DNA of 26,737 nucleotides from the NCBI GenBank assembly GCA_019419555.1, contig DXZR01000006.1, positions 66,756 through 93,492 on the forward strand. Reading direction: 5' to 3'. The DNA comes from Collinsella sp. (GTDB lineage Bacteria > Actinomycetota > Coriobacteriia > Coriobacteriales > Coriobacteriaceae). Under the pieces are notes generated by a model, which ran no database searches, was not told the origin of the DNA, and saw nothing but the letters and a program-made list of their open reading frames with translations. This document shows, piece after piece, positions 6,851 through 15,228 of the stretch. A program made the position numbers and the translations under genes. Positions within the stretch are counted from its first letter, which is position 1. Every line of letters begins with the position of its first letter.

Positions 6851-8230
6851 ATGGATACTCAGAGCCCAACATATTCCGATGACGAGCTGACCGCAGCGCT
6901 TGCCGAGCACCTGGCGTCGCTCGATCGCGACGACAGCTATCGCGTGGAGCGTGTACTTAAGCGCTCGTCCGTTGAAGCAACCGAGCTCGTGTACTTTGAA
7001 GGAACCGGCGGTGGTTCGCTCGGCCCCTTTGTCCGTAAACGCATCGATGCTTCGGCTCAAATCGGCGGGGCATACGAGCGTCTGTTTGCCGCTCAGCGGG
7101 CAGGCAGGCGTTTTGAGCACCTGCCCAGAATCGTCGATTGTCGTCGTGTGGGCGACGAGCTCAACGTGGTTATGGAATACATCGAAGGGGAGACGCTCGG
7201 GGCGCTGGTGGACCGTCTGGGAGCCACCCCCGATTATGCGCGTGAATTGTATCCTGCCCTATGCGATGCCGTGGGCGAGCTCCACGCCGGTTTTGCAATA
7301 GCGGGGGAGACGTCGGCGCCGGTGATCCATCGCGACCTCAAGCCGTCGAATATCATCGTGACAGGTGCCAACTATACGCCTGATGACGGCCTGACATTTT
7401 CATCGCTGGTGATTATCGACTTGGGGATCGCGCGCGTATGGCGCGATGGCGCCGATGCCGACACCGTCAAGTTTGGCACGCGACCCTATGCGCCGCCCGA
7501 GCAGTATGGGTTTGGGCAGACGAGTGTGCGCAGCGACGTGTACGCGCTGGGCGCCCTGTTGTTCTTCTGCTTGACGGGAGTCGACCCTAAACCAGGGCTC
7601 GACATGCGCGAGCAATGCGAGGCGCGCGGTATTCCCACTCCACTTTCCGATGCCGTCTGCATGTCGATGGCGCTCGATCCGGCCAAGCGTTTTGCGAGTG
7701 CGGAAGCATTGGGACGGGCGACGCGCGCGGCATACGATCTGAGTCGCCCCGTGCGGCCTCCTGCGCCTGCGCCTGTCCGTACTCCAGACTCGGAGACAGT
7801 GTTGGCGTCCCAAGGGCTCCAGAAGCCCGCAGGGCTTCCTAGGCCTGCCGCCTCCACTGCATGCGGTCTGCTCTCTCGCGTTCCGGAGTCTCTGGGGCGC
7901 ATTTGGAATACGCTCGTCTTCTTCTCGCTGCTTGTGTTCTTTGCCGGAAGTCACTTTGCCGTCTTTCACCCCACGGGAGCAAACCAAAGCTACCCGACGT
8001 GGCTTCTCATAATCGAGTATTTTTTCTTTGTCGATGGCCTTATGGTGCTTATGCATTTTGTGCTGTTCGACAAGCGTCGTCTTCGTCGGCGATTCGCACT
8101 GCTCGACAGCTATCGCGGCAAGAAACTCGCGAAACTCTGGCTCAAGGCATTGGGTGTGCTGCTCCTATGCATGATCGTCATAGTCGCGGTTGCCAATGCG
8201 ACCGGCGTCGTCGATACCTCCGCTACCTAA
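6851..8230 (+). CDS. Membrane-bound Ser/Thr protein kinase
   Basis: 459 residues from the chosen ATG. The kinase domain spans about 30-297: candidate ATP lysine in FVRKRID (63-64), catalytic loop HRDLKPSN (160-167, Asp162, Lys164, Asn167), metal loop IIDLGIAR (DLG at 190-192 replaces DFG), activation-segment end GTRPYAPPEQYG and RSDVYALGALLF. No textbook Gly-rich loop is visible, though GTGGGSLG (51-58) lies nearby. A Pro-rich juxtamembrane linker (300-335) leads to three hydrophobic segments (about 352-372, 385-405, 429-450), with almost no extracytoplasmic sensor domain. The start is uncertain: GGAGG ends only 2 bases before ATG 6851, and GTG 6821, ATG 6839 and ATG 6842 are alternatives. 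It follows the HTH gene by about 100 bases and ends at a strong terminator. Confidence 0.88.
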   Translation: MDTQSPTYSDDELTAALAEHLASLDRDDSYRVERVLKRSSVEATELVYFEGTGGGSLGPFVRKRIDASAQIGGAYERLFAAQRAGRRFEHLPRIVDCRRVGDELNVVMEYIEGETLGALVDRLGATPDYARELYPALCDAVGELHAGFAIAGETSAPVIHRDLKPSNIIVTGANYTPDDGLTFSSLVIIDLGIARVWRDGADADTVKFGTRPYAPPEQYGFGQTSVRSDVYALGALLFFCLTGVDPKPGLDMREQCEARGIPTPLSDAVCMSMALDPAKRFASAEALGRATRAAYDLSRPVRPPAPAPVRTPDSETVLASQGLQKPAGLPRPAASTACGLLSRVPESLGRIWNTLVFFSLLVFFAGSHFAVFHPTGANQSYPTWLLIIEYFFFVDGLMVLMHFVLFDKRRLRRRFALLDSYRGKKLAKLWLKALGVLLLCMIVIVAVANATGVVDTSAT

Positions 8231-8257
8231 AAGAAAAGGGCCCCATTGGGGCCCTTT
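8231..8257. terminator. Bidirectional intrinsic terminator
   Basis: AAAGGGCCCC (8235-8244) and GGGGCCCTTT (8248-8257) form a 10-bp stem with a 3-base loop between the convergent kinase and hydrolase genes. On the minus strand it is followed by TTTTCTTTT, so it is strongest for the hydrolase; on the plus strand the T-run is only three bases. Confidence 0.88.
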
Positions 8258-8267
8258 GCAGTTGCAC

Positions 8268-9401
8268 TTAGATGCGGTTCATCTGAGCGGCGACTTTGTT
8301 GTACCAGTCCTGCCACGTGGGCGGGCAGTACTTTTTGGCTGCTGCCGGGGTAAGGGTGGAGCCGTAGTTGGCGCCCAGATAGGCAACGTGAGCGGAGATG
8401 CCCTCGCTCCAGCTGCCAAAGCTGCGCCAACCGCCGCCACGGGCACTCCAGCCCCAGGCGTTGTAAGAATTGGCGCAATAAGCGCCCTTGGTGCTCTCGA
8501 TGCAGGCGATGGCGGGGGACCAACGGGGGTCGACACCGGTATTCCAAGCGGCGACGGCAAAGTTATAGCCCTGGCCTGCCATGGGGGAGCCGGCGAGATA
8601 ATTGTCGATGCGGCTCGTCCACTCATTAATGAACGAATCGTAATCGGAGCTACCGGTATTGGCGTTGTTCACCGTGGTGTCGATGGTGGTGTTGGTGTTG
8701 GTGGCCTGGCTGCTGGAATTGCTGCCGCTTACGCCCTCGCCCGAGAGCTTCTCGGCGGCAGCGGCCTTATCGGCCTCAAGCTTGGCAAGCTCGGCGGCAT
8801 TTTCCTGCTCGGCTTTTGCCTGTGCCTCGCTGCGGAGCAGCTGGGCCTGCGCCAGCGCATCCTCGGCGTTTTTCTGCTCTGCCTCAAGCTGAGACTTGGC
8901 CTGCTGGAGCTCAGCCTTGTTCTGCTCGAGTTCGGTTTGCATGTTATTGAGCTGTTCGATCTCGTCGACGCTCGAGCTCGTGATCTGGTTGGTGTATTTG
9001 CAGGTCGTGATGAACTCACCCAGGCTCTGTGCGTTGACCAGGAAGCTCACGATGGGATTGGTGCCCTTCTGATACTTGTACAGATCGCGCATGGCGGAGC
9101 TTGCCTTGGCCTGCTGCTCGGGAAGCTTGGCCTCGATTTCCTCGATGCTTGCCTCATTGGAGTCAATCTGCTTTTGCAGGTCATCGAGTTTGGTGCGGGC
9201 GTCGTTGTAGGCGCTCGTGGCGGCTTCGATCTTCTGCTGGGCTGCGGAAAGCTGGTCCTGCGTGGCCTGCGAGGCGGCATACGCCGCAACGGGGGAGAGC
9301 ATCGGCGTGGCCGTCAGCGCAACGGCGAGCACGGCGCTCGTGATGATACGAGCCGGCTTCGACGCAATGAGCGCTGCGGTGCGATGATTCGAATGCTGCA
9401 T
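8268..9401 (-). CDS. Secreted peptidoglycan hydrolase with PcsB-like coiled coil
   Basis: 377 residues. A long signal peptide ends near residue 43 (ALTATPMLSPVAAYA). Residues about 45-215 are a heptad-rich coiled coil of the PcsB/RipA N-terminal type, with Lys/Glu/Ala/Gln-rich helices and the family-like core KGTNPIVSFLVNAQSLGEFI. A Ser/Asn/Thr linker (220-255) leads to a C-terminal lysozyme-like domain with IESTKG (candidate catalytic Glu302), SYNAWGW, and a repeated Gly-Trp region before EGISAHVAYLG. In PcsB-type proteins the coiled coil usually restrains a wall hydrolase at the division site; here the catalytic domain looks like a glycosidase rather than CHAP or NlpC/P60. ATG 9401 is preferred over TTG 9416 because GAGGG lies about 5 bases upstream. 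Mono-cistronic. Confidence 0.8.
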   Translation of the reverse strand: MQHSNHRTAALIASKPARIITSAVLAVALTATPMLSPVAAYAASQATQDQLSAAQQKIEAATSAYNDARTKLDDLQKQIDSNEASIEEIEAKLPEQQAKASSAMRDLYKYQKGTNPIVSFLVNAQSLGEFITTCKYTNQITSSSVDEIEQLNNMQTELEQNKAELQQAKSQLEAEQKNAEDALAQAQLLRSEAQAKAEQENAAELAKLEADKAAAAEKLSGEGVSGSNSSSQATNTNTTIDTTVNNANTGSSDYDSFINEWTSRIDNYLAGSPMAGQGYNFAVAAWNTGVDPRWSPAIACIESTKGAYCANSYNAWGWSARGGGWRSFGSWSEGISAHVAYLGANYGSTLTPAAAKKYCPPTWQDWYNKVAAQMNRI

Positions 9402-9464
9402 CCAGTCCCTCTGCAATCAATCGTAGGTTATGGTTCGAACGGTATTCTACTACTGCTTTCGACC

Positions 9465-9516
9465 TCAACTTGAACCTTAAAGGTTCCAAAGGGTCAAGTT
9501 GAACTTGAGGCTTTGG
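9465..9516. repeat. Nested palindromes upstream of the cell-wall hydrolase gene
   Basis: TCAAGTTGAACTTGA (9494-9508) is a perfect 15-base palindrome around a central G. It sits inside a 31-base imperfect one (9486-9516, outer arms CCAAAG/CTTTGG, two mismatched pairs). Beside it are AACCTTAAAGGTT (9473-9485), also palindromic, and a half site TCAACTTGA (9465-9473). A related half site, GTTCAACTTTAAC, lies further left in the minus-strand sense, near 9558-9570. They lie 64 or more bases upstream of the hydrolase start, where operators would be expected. Confidence 0.55.
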
Positions 9517-9635
9517 CTTTGACCTGCAGTTATGATGAATTGTTGAGAAACCATAGAGTTCAACTTTAACGTTACAGAGCTCTGTTTGAGAGGAGTTTTG
9601 GGCTGTAAAAGCCATCTCAACGTGGGGTTTTATAA

Positions 9636-10268
9636 CTACAGCGTGCCCTTCTGGCGAGCCTGCTCAATCTCTTCGAGGGCCTCGGCGGGGGTGAACGAAC
9701 AGGTGCCGTCGCCGAGTTTGATTACCTGGATATCGTCGCCGGCGTAGACCTCTCCGCCCTTTAGTACCACGCCAAAAACGCCCTCGTGGGGAAAGATGCA
9801 GTCGCCGGCGAGATAGTAGATGGCACAGCGTGTGTGGCAGACCTTGCCGATTTGGCTGATTTCGACAAGCACCTCGCTGCCAAGCTTGAGCTGTGTGCCC
9901 AAGGGGAGCGAGAGCAGGTTGATGCCCCGGGTTGTGAAGTTCTCGCCAAAGTCGCCCTCGTGCACATCGAGCCCGCGAGCCTGCGCCGTCTGGATAGACT
10001 CTGCAGCTAAAAAGGAAACCTGGCGGTGCCAATGCCCGGCGTGTGCGTCGGAGGCGAGGCCAAATTGCTCTATAACGGTGTCGTGCCCGTCGGCGACGGG
10101 TGACTTACGCGTGCCTTTGTGCTTCGACGTGTTGATTGAGACGATGCGGGCGGGCCCGTTGTAAGCATCGTTTGCGGTGCGTAGGGGAGCTGCCGTTTGT
10201 GCGCGTTCCGCCAGCTCGTGCTTCGCGGCATTGAGGATGGGATTATCGGTCGGATGGTCTTGGGGCAC
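9636..10268 (-). CDS. MOSC-domain protein
   Basis: 210 residues. The MOSC fold (about 40-185) is recognised by RIVSINTSKHKGTRK, the acidic block GDFGENFTTRGI, LPLGTQLKLG, VLVEISQIGKVCH and GVFGVVLKGGEVYAGD. MOSC domains are tied to molybdenum-cofactor and sulfur-carrier chemistry; stand-alone bacterial members often sit near MoaB or MogA, but none is visible here. A cysteine pair (VCHTRC) lies where MOSC proteins often have a conserved cysteine. The start is a GTG at 10268 with AAGGCG about 8 bases upstream; no in-frame ATG lies near the N-terminus, and the 30-residue extension before the fold is unusual but follows the only visible ribosome binding site. Substrate unknown. Confidence 0.82.
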   Translation of the reverse strand: MPQDHPTDNPILNAAKHELAERAQTAAPLRTANDAYNGPARIVSINTSKHKGTRKSPVADGHDTVIEQFGLASDAHAGHWHRQVSFLAAESIQTAQARGLDVHEGDFGENFTTRGINLLSLPLGTQLKLGSEVLVEISQIGKVCHTRCAIYYLAGDCIFPHEGVFGVVLKGGEVYAGDDIQVIKLGDGTCSFTPAEALEEIEQARQKGTL

Positions 10269-10416
10269 GTGCGCGCCTTTCGCTCGAGGATGTCAATACA
10301 CTGAATCCTACAACAATGGTAGGTTCATTGCCCATTGTCATACAACGGTGAGCGCCGTCTTCGTGCTGGCCTTCGTGCTGGACGATTACGTCGATTGCCA
10401 TAGATACGGTGGAGCT

Positions 10417-10446
10417 TTGGGCGTCGGCGGCTTGTCACGCTAGAAT
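10417..10446 (+). promoter_or_regulatory. Candidate promoter of the D-Asp ligase-like gene
   Basis: TTGGGC (10417-10422), 18-base spacer, TAGAAT (10441-10446). The -10 is a good match and the -35 moderate. The 5' leader would be about 50 bases. Confidence 0.4.
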
Positions 10447-10502
10447 AAATCAGTTGCGCAAAGACCGCCCGTTGTGTGGGCAGTTCATGATAGGAAGTTT
10501 CC

Positions 10503-11759
10503 ATGGCATTGCAGTTTACAGAGCGCGAGTTCATCCCCGTGCTGCTCGGTGGCGACATCAACGCCTACTCGGTGGCGCGCGCCTTCTACGAGGAGTACCA
10601 GGTCAAGAGTCTGGTCTTTGGCAAGTACCAGACGGGCCCTGCGTACCGCAGCCAGATTATCGACTACACGCCCAACGTGGATATCGATACCATGCCCGTG
10701 ATGCTCAAAACCGTCAACGGCATTGCCCAAGCGCATGCCGACAAGACGATTGTCCTTGTGGGCTGTGGCGATAACTATGTTGCCCTCGTGGCTCAGGCCA
10801 AGGATGCCCATGAGTTGGCGGATAACATCGTCGCGCCTTACGCTCCCTATAGCATGCTTGAACAGTGTCAGAAGAAGGAGATCTTCTACGAGCTGTGCGA
10901 GAAGCATGGCGTGCCCTATCCGCACACGTTTACCTTTACCAAGGCGATGCTCAATGCCCAGGGTGAGGCGCCTGCCGAAGTGCTCGACCAGATCGATTTT
11001 CCTTACCCGATGATTCTGAAGCCTTCTGACGGCATCATGTGGTGGCAGCACGAGTTCGAGGGCCAGAAGAAGGCCTATGAGATTGCCGACCGCGCCGAGC
11101 TGGAACAGGTCATTCGCGATTCGTATGCCAGCGGCTACACCGACGACCTGATCTTGCAGGATCGCGTGCCCGGCAACGACGAGTACATGCGCGTGCTCAC
11201 TAGCTATTCCGACCGCAACGGCAAGGTGCGCATGATGTGCCTGGGCCATGTGCTGCTCGAGGAGCATCAGCCCCACGGTGTCGGCAACCATGCCTGTATC
11301 ATTACCGAGCCCAACGACGAGCTCATGGGCGGCGTGCGCAAGTTGCTCGAGGACCTTCACTTTGTGGGCTATTCCAACTTTGACGTTAAGTACGACGAGC
11401 GCGATGGCTCGTTTAAGTTCTTCGATTTCAACACGCGCCAGGGTCGCAGCAACTACTACGTTACCAACAGCGGCTTTAACGTTGCCAAGTATGTGGTGGA
11501 CGAGTATGTGCTCAACCGCCCGTTTGAGCCGGAGTTTGTGACGGCGCAGGACGAGGCCCTGTGGATGGTCGTCCCCATGGGCGTCGTCGACAAGTACGTC
11601 AAGGATCCCGAGCTGCGCGCTAAGGTGCATCGCCTGGACAAGGAGGGCAAGGGCGCCGACCCTTCGTTTATGAAGGGCGACTTTGTCTTTAACCGCTGGC
11701 TGCGCATGTGGCACACCAAGCTGCGCCACTTTAAGCTGTTCAAGACGTATTACAAGTAG
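10503..11759 (+). CDS. ATP-grasp ligase, D-aspartate ligase-like
   Basis: 418-residue ATP-grasp enzyme. Domains in order: an N-terminal Rossmann-like lobe (IPVLLGGDINAYSVARAF, GCGDNY), the central ATP-grasp lobe with PYPMILKPSDGIMWW (Lys173), a hinge (LILQDRVPGND), and the metal/phosphate block FFDFNTRQGRSNYY. This is the layout of the D-aspartate ligases that charge D-Asp onto the stem-peptide side chain, and of related carboxylate-amine ligases. The next gene is an aspartate/glutamate racemase-like enzyme, which could supply D-Asp; the same pairing (ligase plus racemase) is established in Enterococcus faecium. The ATG at 10503 has AGGAAG upstream. Exact acceptor unproven; other ATP-grasp amide ligases remain possible. 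Confidence 0.8.
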   Translation: MALQFTEREFIPVLLGGDINAYSVARAFYEEYQVKSLVFGKYQTGPAYRSQIIDYTPNVDIDTMPVMLKTVNGIAQAHADKTIVLVGCGDNYVALVAQAKDAHELADNIVAPYAPYSMLEQCQKKEIFYELCEKHGVPYPHTFTFTKAMLNAQGEAPAEVLDQIDFPYPMILKPSDGIMWWQHEFEGQKKAYEIADRAELEQVIRDSYASGYTDDLILQDRVPGNDEYMRVLTSYSDRNGKVRMMCLGHVLLEEHQPHGVGNHACIITEPNDELMGGVRKLLEDLHFVGYSNFDVKYDERDGSFKFFDFNTRQGRSNYYVTNSGFNVAKYVVDEYVLNRPFEPEFVTAQDEALWMVVPMGVVDKYVKDPELRAKVHRLDKEGKGADPSFMKGDFVFNRWLRMWHTKLRHFKLFKTYYK

Positions 11760-11843
11760 ATGAGCGCGGCGCCCGTCCGGTTTGCATCGGGCGGGCGCGG
11801 GTATGATACGCGCAATTGCGCAAGCGTCACCAAGGAGGCGGCG

Positions 11844-12590
11844 ATGGAAAAGCTGGGAGTTATCGGCGGCATGGGCGCCGAGGCCACGTCGTATTACTAC
11901 GACCAGGTGGTGCGTCATACGGCTGCTGCCTGCGATCAGGAACATATCGACATGGTGGTACTCTCCAAGTCGACCATGCCCGACCGCACGCTGGCCATTA
12001 AGACCGGCGAGCATGCCAAACTGCTGGCGACCATGAAAGAGTGCGCCCAGGCACTCGAGTCGCTGGGCTGTGCACACATTGCCATTCCCTGCAACACGTC
12101 ACACTACTTCTATGACCAGATCCAGTCGTTTACGAAGGTGCCGATTATCCACATGCCGCGTGAGTCGGTGCGCTATGCTCTGGCCGGTGCGGTGATGGGG
12201 GAGTGCGAGTTCGACCCCAACCTGAGTATGCCGGCCGAGCCGGTGCATAAGATCGGCATCATGGGAACCGATGGCACCGTGGGCGCGGGCGTCTACGGCC
12301 GCGAATGCGAGGCCGCGGGTGTCGAGGTTGTCTATCCCAGCGAGAAACGTCAGAACGATGTGATGTCGCTTATCTACGATGATGTGAAGGCCGGACGTGA
12401 GCCCGATATGGATAAGTTCGACCGCGTGATGTGGGAGTTCGCCCGTAGCGGCTGCGACCGCGTCATTCTGGCCTGCACCGAGCTCTCGGTGCTGCAGAAG
12501 TACCGAGAGATGCCCGAGATCACCCTCGACGCCATGGACGTCCTGGTGCGCGAATCCGTCATCCGCAGCGGCGCCCCCTACCGCCTCTAG
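11844..12590 (+). CDS. Aspartate/glutamate racemase family protein
   Basis: 248 residues, cofactor-independent racemase fold. N-terminal IGGMGAEAT is typical of aspartate racemases; the two catalytic cysteines are Cys83 in PCNTSHYF and Cys211 in ACTELSV. The probable product is D-aspartate for the ligase just upstream. ATG 11844 is chosen for AAGGAGG about 6 bases before it and because the family begins at MEKLGVIGG; the open frame continues upstream to 11760 without a sensible ribosome site. An 84-base gap separates it from the ligase, and hairpin terminators follow. Confidence 0.9.
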   Translation: MEKLGVIGGMGAEATSYYYDQVVRHTAAACDQEHIDMVVLSKSTMPDRTLAIKTGEHAKLLATMKECAQALESLGCAHIAIPCNTSHYFYDQIQSFTKVPIIHMPRESVRYALAGAVMGECEFDPNLSMPAEPVHKIGIMGTDGTVGAGVYGRECEAAGVEVVYPSEKRQNDVMSLIYDDVKAGREPDMDKFDRVMWEFARSGCDRVILACTELSVLQKYREMPEITLDAMDVLVRESVIRSGAPYRL

Positions 12591-12597
12591 CTTCCGA

Positions 12598-12637
12598 CCT
12601 GCCAAAAAGGAACAGGTTTATTTTGGTAGGTTTTATC
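12598..12637 (+). terminator. Hairpin with T-run after the racemase gene
   Basis: CCTGCCAAAA (12598-12607) pairs with TTTTGGTAGG (12621-12630) with one G-U, followed by TTTTATC. This is the first of two tandem hairpins. Confidence 0.55.
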
Positions 12638-12649
12638 TGGTGAAACAGT

Positions 12650-12687
12650 AAAGGCCTCGGCTCGTTTGGTGCGAGCCGAGGCCTTTT
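12650..12687. terminator. Strong bidirectional intrinsic terminator
   Basis: AAAGGCCTCGGCTCG (12650-12664) and CGAGCCGAGGCCTTT (12672-12686) form a 15-bp perfect stem with a 7-base loop, followed by a T-run on the plus strand. It lies between the convergent racemase and ecfT genes and probably serves both. Confidence 0.9.
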
Positions 12688-12715
12688 GCGTTGGGCGGTT
12701 GCTGTCGGTGGTGAA

Positions 12716-13462
12716 CTAGAACAGGAAGCCGATGGCGATGAGGGCGATGCTGACGATGAGCACGGCGATGTCCAGGCCCTTGATGGGGTAGCGCTTGTAC
12801 GAGCTGGCGCGCGTACGCAGATAGAAGCCGCGCTGTTCTGCCGCCAAGGCTGTGGCATCGGTCTTGCCCACACTCGAGATGAGCAGCGGCACGCACAGTG
12901 GCAGCATGAGCTTAAGCTTCTTGATGGGGTTCTTGGTGTCGTACTCGACGCCGCGTGCGGTCTGCGCCTCCATGATGGCGTTCATCTCCTGACCAAACAC
13001 CGGCACAAAGCGCAGCGCCGTGGTAAAGGTGAAGGCATAGCGATACGGTACGTGCAGCACCTCGACGCAGGCGTTGGCAAGGTCGTTGAGCTTGGTCACC
13101 ATGAGCATGAGGATGAGTGGTAACGCCACACCCAGCAGGCGCAGACAGGCCTTCGATCCCGTGATGAGGCCCGTGTCGGTGATAAAGCTCCACACCACGT
13201 TGCCATCGCGCATAAAGGCCAGCTGGAGCACCAGCATGATAAGCGCGAGCGGAATCAGCAACTTGAGCAGCGAGAACAGACGTTCGACGACGCCGGCATA
13301 GGCACCCAGTGCAAGGGTGAGTGCCAAAAAGCCCAGCAGTGCCACGTAGGTGTCGGACAAAAAGATGCCGACGATGATGGCGGCGGCGAGCCCCAGTTTG
13401 ACGACGGGGTTCAGGCGATGCAGCAGCGTATCGCCCGGCATGTAGTCGATGACGTTAACCAC
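12716..13462 (-). CDS. ecfT: ECF transporter T component
   Basis: 248-residue membrane coupling protein of an energy-coupling factor transporter. It starts MVNVIDYMPGDTLLHRLNP, has about five or six hydrophobic segments, and the two cytoplasmic coupling signatures: AQTARGVEYDT and, later, ALAAEQRGFY. These helices contact the ATPase dimer. The GTG at 13462 is chosen: AAGGAG lies 10 bases upstream and the GTG overlaps the ATPase stop by 8 bases, a coupling arrangement; a longer frame from ATG 13495 is possible but adds residues unlike the family. Last gene of the ECF operon. Substrate specificity comes from the S component. Confidence 0.92.
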   Translation of the reverse strand: MVNVIDYMPGDTLLHRLNPVVKLGLAAAIIVGIFLSDTYVALLGFLALTLALGAYAGVVERLFSLLKLLIPLALIMLVLQLAFMRDGNVVWSFITDTGLITGSKACLRLLGVALPLILMLMVTKLNDLANACVEVLHVPYRYAFTFTTALRFVPVFGQEMNAIMEAQTARGVEYDTKNPIKKLKLMLPLCVPLLISSVGKTDATALAAEQRGFYLRTRASSYKRYPIKGLDIAVLIVSIALIAIGFLF

Positions 13463-15206
13463 GGTGGACCATCTCCTTGGTAATTCGAACGACATCGGTG
13501 ACCTCGCTCACCTGCGCAAAAGCGGGCGAGACGGAAGATGCCAGACGGCGCGAGAGTTCAATAACCTGGGGAGGCTCCACGTAGGCACGCCGCATGAGTT
13601 CGATGTTCGAGAACAGCTCGTGCGTGCGGCCGCGGTCGAGGATGCGACCGTCGGCCATTACCACAATGCGCTCGGCAAAGTCGGAGACGACTTCCATATC
13701 GTGGCAGACCATGATAACGGCGCAACCGCGCTCGGCCATGGTGCGCACCGTTTCCATGACGGTCATGCACTCGCGGTAATCAAGGCCGCTCGTGGGCTCG
13801 TCGAGCACGACGATCTTGGGCTCAACCACTACGACGGAGGCAAGCGCCACCATTTGTCGCTGACCGCGCGAGAGCGAGAAGGGCGCCTCGTCGGCCGGCA
13901 AGCCAAAGCGGTCGATGACGAGCTGGGCGCGACGCAGCGCCTCGGCACGGTCGATGCCGGCAAGCTCCAGGCCAAAGGCGACCTCGTCGAGCACGGTGTC
14001 CTTGCAGATCTGGCGGTCGGGGTTTTGGAAGAGGGTCGCGACCTCGCGAGCGATGCGGCTCGTGGGAACGGCTGCGGTATCCAGTCCCGTGACGCGCACG
14101 CTGCCCGAGGCGGGCTTAAGCAGGCCTGTGAGCAGTTTGGTGAGCGTGGTCTTGCCGGCGCCGTTTTGGCCGACGATGCCCACGAGCTCGCCGGGATAGA
14201 GCGTCAGGCTAAGGTCGTGTACGGCGGCGCCGCCATTGGGATAGGCAAACTCAACATGGTCGAAGGTGAGTACGGGTTCGGCGTCCTTGGCATGAGGGCG
14301 CAACGACGGTGCATGCGGGGAACCGGCGGGCGCCTGGGCTTCGATAGCCGCGCGTGCGGGGTCGACGATGCCCGAAATCATGCGCTCGGCCTCATCGACA
14401 TCCAAGCAGGGGGTACCGCTTACCAGGCCATCGGCCTCGAGGCTATTGAAGATACGCGTGACGCGAGGGCAGTCGACGCCGATGGCACGGAGCTCGTCGG
14501 TATGCGCGAAGACCTCGTGTGGCTCGCCCTGCAGCGCGATTTCGCCATGGTTGAGCACGAGCACGCGGTTGCAGTACTCCGAGAGCAGGGCGACCTTTTG
14601 CTCGACGACGACGATGGTGATGCCGAGCGCGCGGTTTGCCTCGCGCAGCGTCTCGAAGATCAAGGTGGAACTGGCGGGATCGAGCGCTGCGGTTGGCTCA
14701 TCGAGCACTAAGACGCGCGGACGCATGGCGAGGATGGCGGCGATAGCTACCTTTTGCTTTTGGCCGCCCGAGAGGGTGGCGATCTCGCGGTCGCGCAGGT
14801 CGCTGATACCGACGGTCTTAAGCGTCTCGCTCACGCGCTGCTCGATCTGATCGTGCGGAACGCCAAAGTTCTCGAGGCCAAAGAGCATTTCGTCCTCAAC
14901 GACCGAAGCGACCATCTGCGTATCGATGTCCTGCAGTACGCTACCGACGACCTGCGATACGTCGGTGAGCGAGACCTCGCAGGTGTCGTGGCCGTCAACT
15001 AACACGGAGCCATAAAAGGTGCCGGTGTAGTGGTGAGGCACGGCGCCCGACAGACAGGCGGCAAGTGTGGACTTACCGGCGCCCGAGGGCCCGATGATGC
15101 CGATGAAATCTCCCTTGTTCACGCTGAGCGAAACGTGGCTGAGCGCCTGCTCGGTTTGCGTGCCATAGGAGAACGAGACATCGTCGACGTTGATGATCGT
15201 TTCCAT
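13455..15206 (-). CDS. ecfA: ECF transporter ATPase, two fused ABC domains
   Basis: 583 residues holding both ECF ATPases in one chain. Domain 1: Walker A GPSGAGKST (39-47), signature LSGGQ (145-149), Walker B VLVLDEP (165-171). A 60-residue linker (about 255-312) follows. Domain 2: Walker A GQNGAGKTT (346-354), signature LSRGQ (445-449), Walker B IVVLDEP, switch His in VCHDME. In domain 1 the switch histidine is replaced by Gln203 (VVVEQK), and the domain 2 signature has Arg for Gly, so the two ATP sites are not equivalent. AAAGG precedes the ATG at 15206. Energises uptake with EcfT and the S component upstream. Confidence 0.95.
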   Translation of the reverse strand: METIINVDDVSFSYGTQTEQALSHVSLSVNKGDFIGIIGPSGAGKSTLAACLSGAVPHHYTGTFYGSVLVDGHDTCEVSLTDVSQVVGSVLQDIDTQMVASVVEDEMLFGLENFGVPHDQIEQRVSETLKTVGISDLRDREIATLSGGQKQKVAIAAILAMRPRVLVLDEPTAALDPASSTLIFETLREANRALGITIVVVEQKVALLSEYCNRVLVLNHGEIALQGEPHEVFAHTDELRAIGVDCPRVTRIFNSLEADGLVSGTPCLDVDEAERMISGIVDPARAAIEAQAPAGSPHAPSLRPHAKDAEPVLTFDHVEFAYPNGGAAVHDLSLTLYPGELVGIVGQNGAGKTTLTKLLTGLLKPASGSVRVTGLDTAAVPTSRIAREVATLFQNPDRQICKDTVLDEVAFGLELAGIDRAEALRRAQLVIDRFGLPADEAPFSLSRGQRQMVALASVVVVEPKIVVLDEPTSGLDYRECMTVMETVRTMAERGCAVIMVCHDMEVVSDFAERIVVMADGRILDRGRTHELFSNIELMRRAYVEPPQVIELSRRLASSVSPAFAQVSEVTDVVRITKEMVHRG

Positions 15207-15228
15207 GGGTACCTTTCATAGTCATTGG

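Noticed and set aside
8190..9473. 427-codon plus-strand frame opposite the cell-wall hydrolase
   Set aside because: Low-complexity Leu/Gly sequence; the minus strand encodes a protein with signal peptide, coiled coil and catalytic domain, and a terminator sits at its start.
10356..10382. Short direct repeat CTTCGTGCTGG twice in the MOSC/ligase intergenic region
   Set aside because: Only two short copies, 1-2 bases apart; nothing else marks it as functional.
10485..12077. 530-codon minus-strand frame opposite the ATP-grasp ligase and racemase
   Set aside because: Shadow of a GC-rich gene; the plus-strand products have full family motifs.
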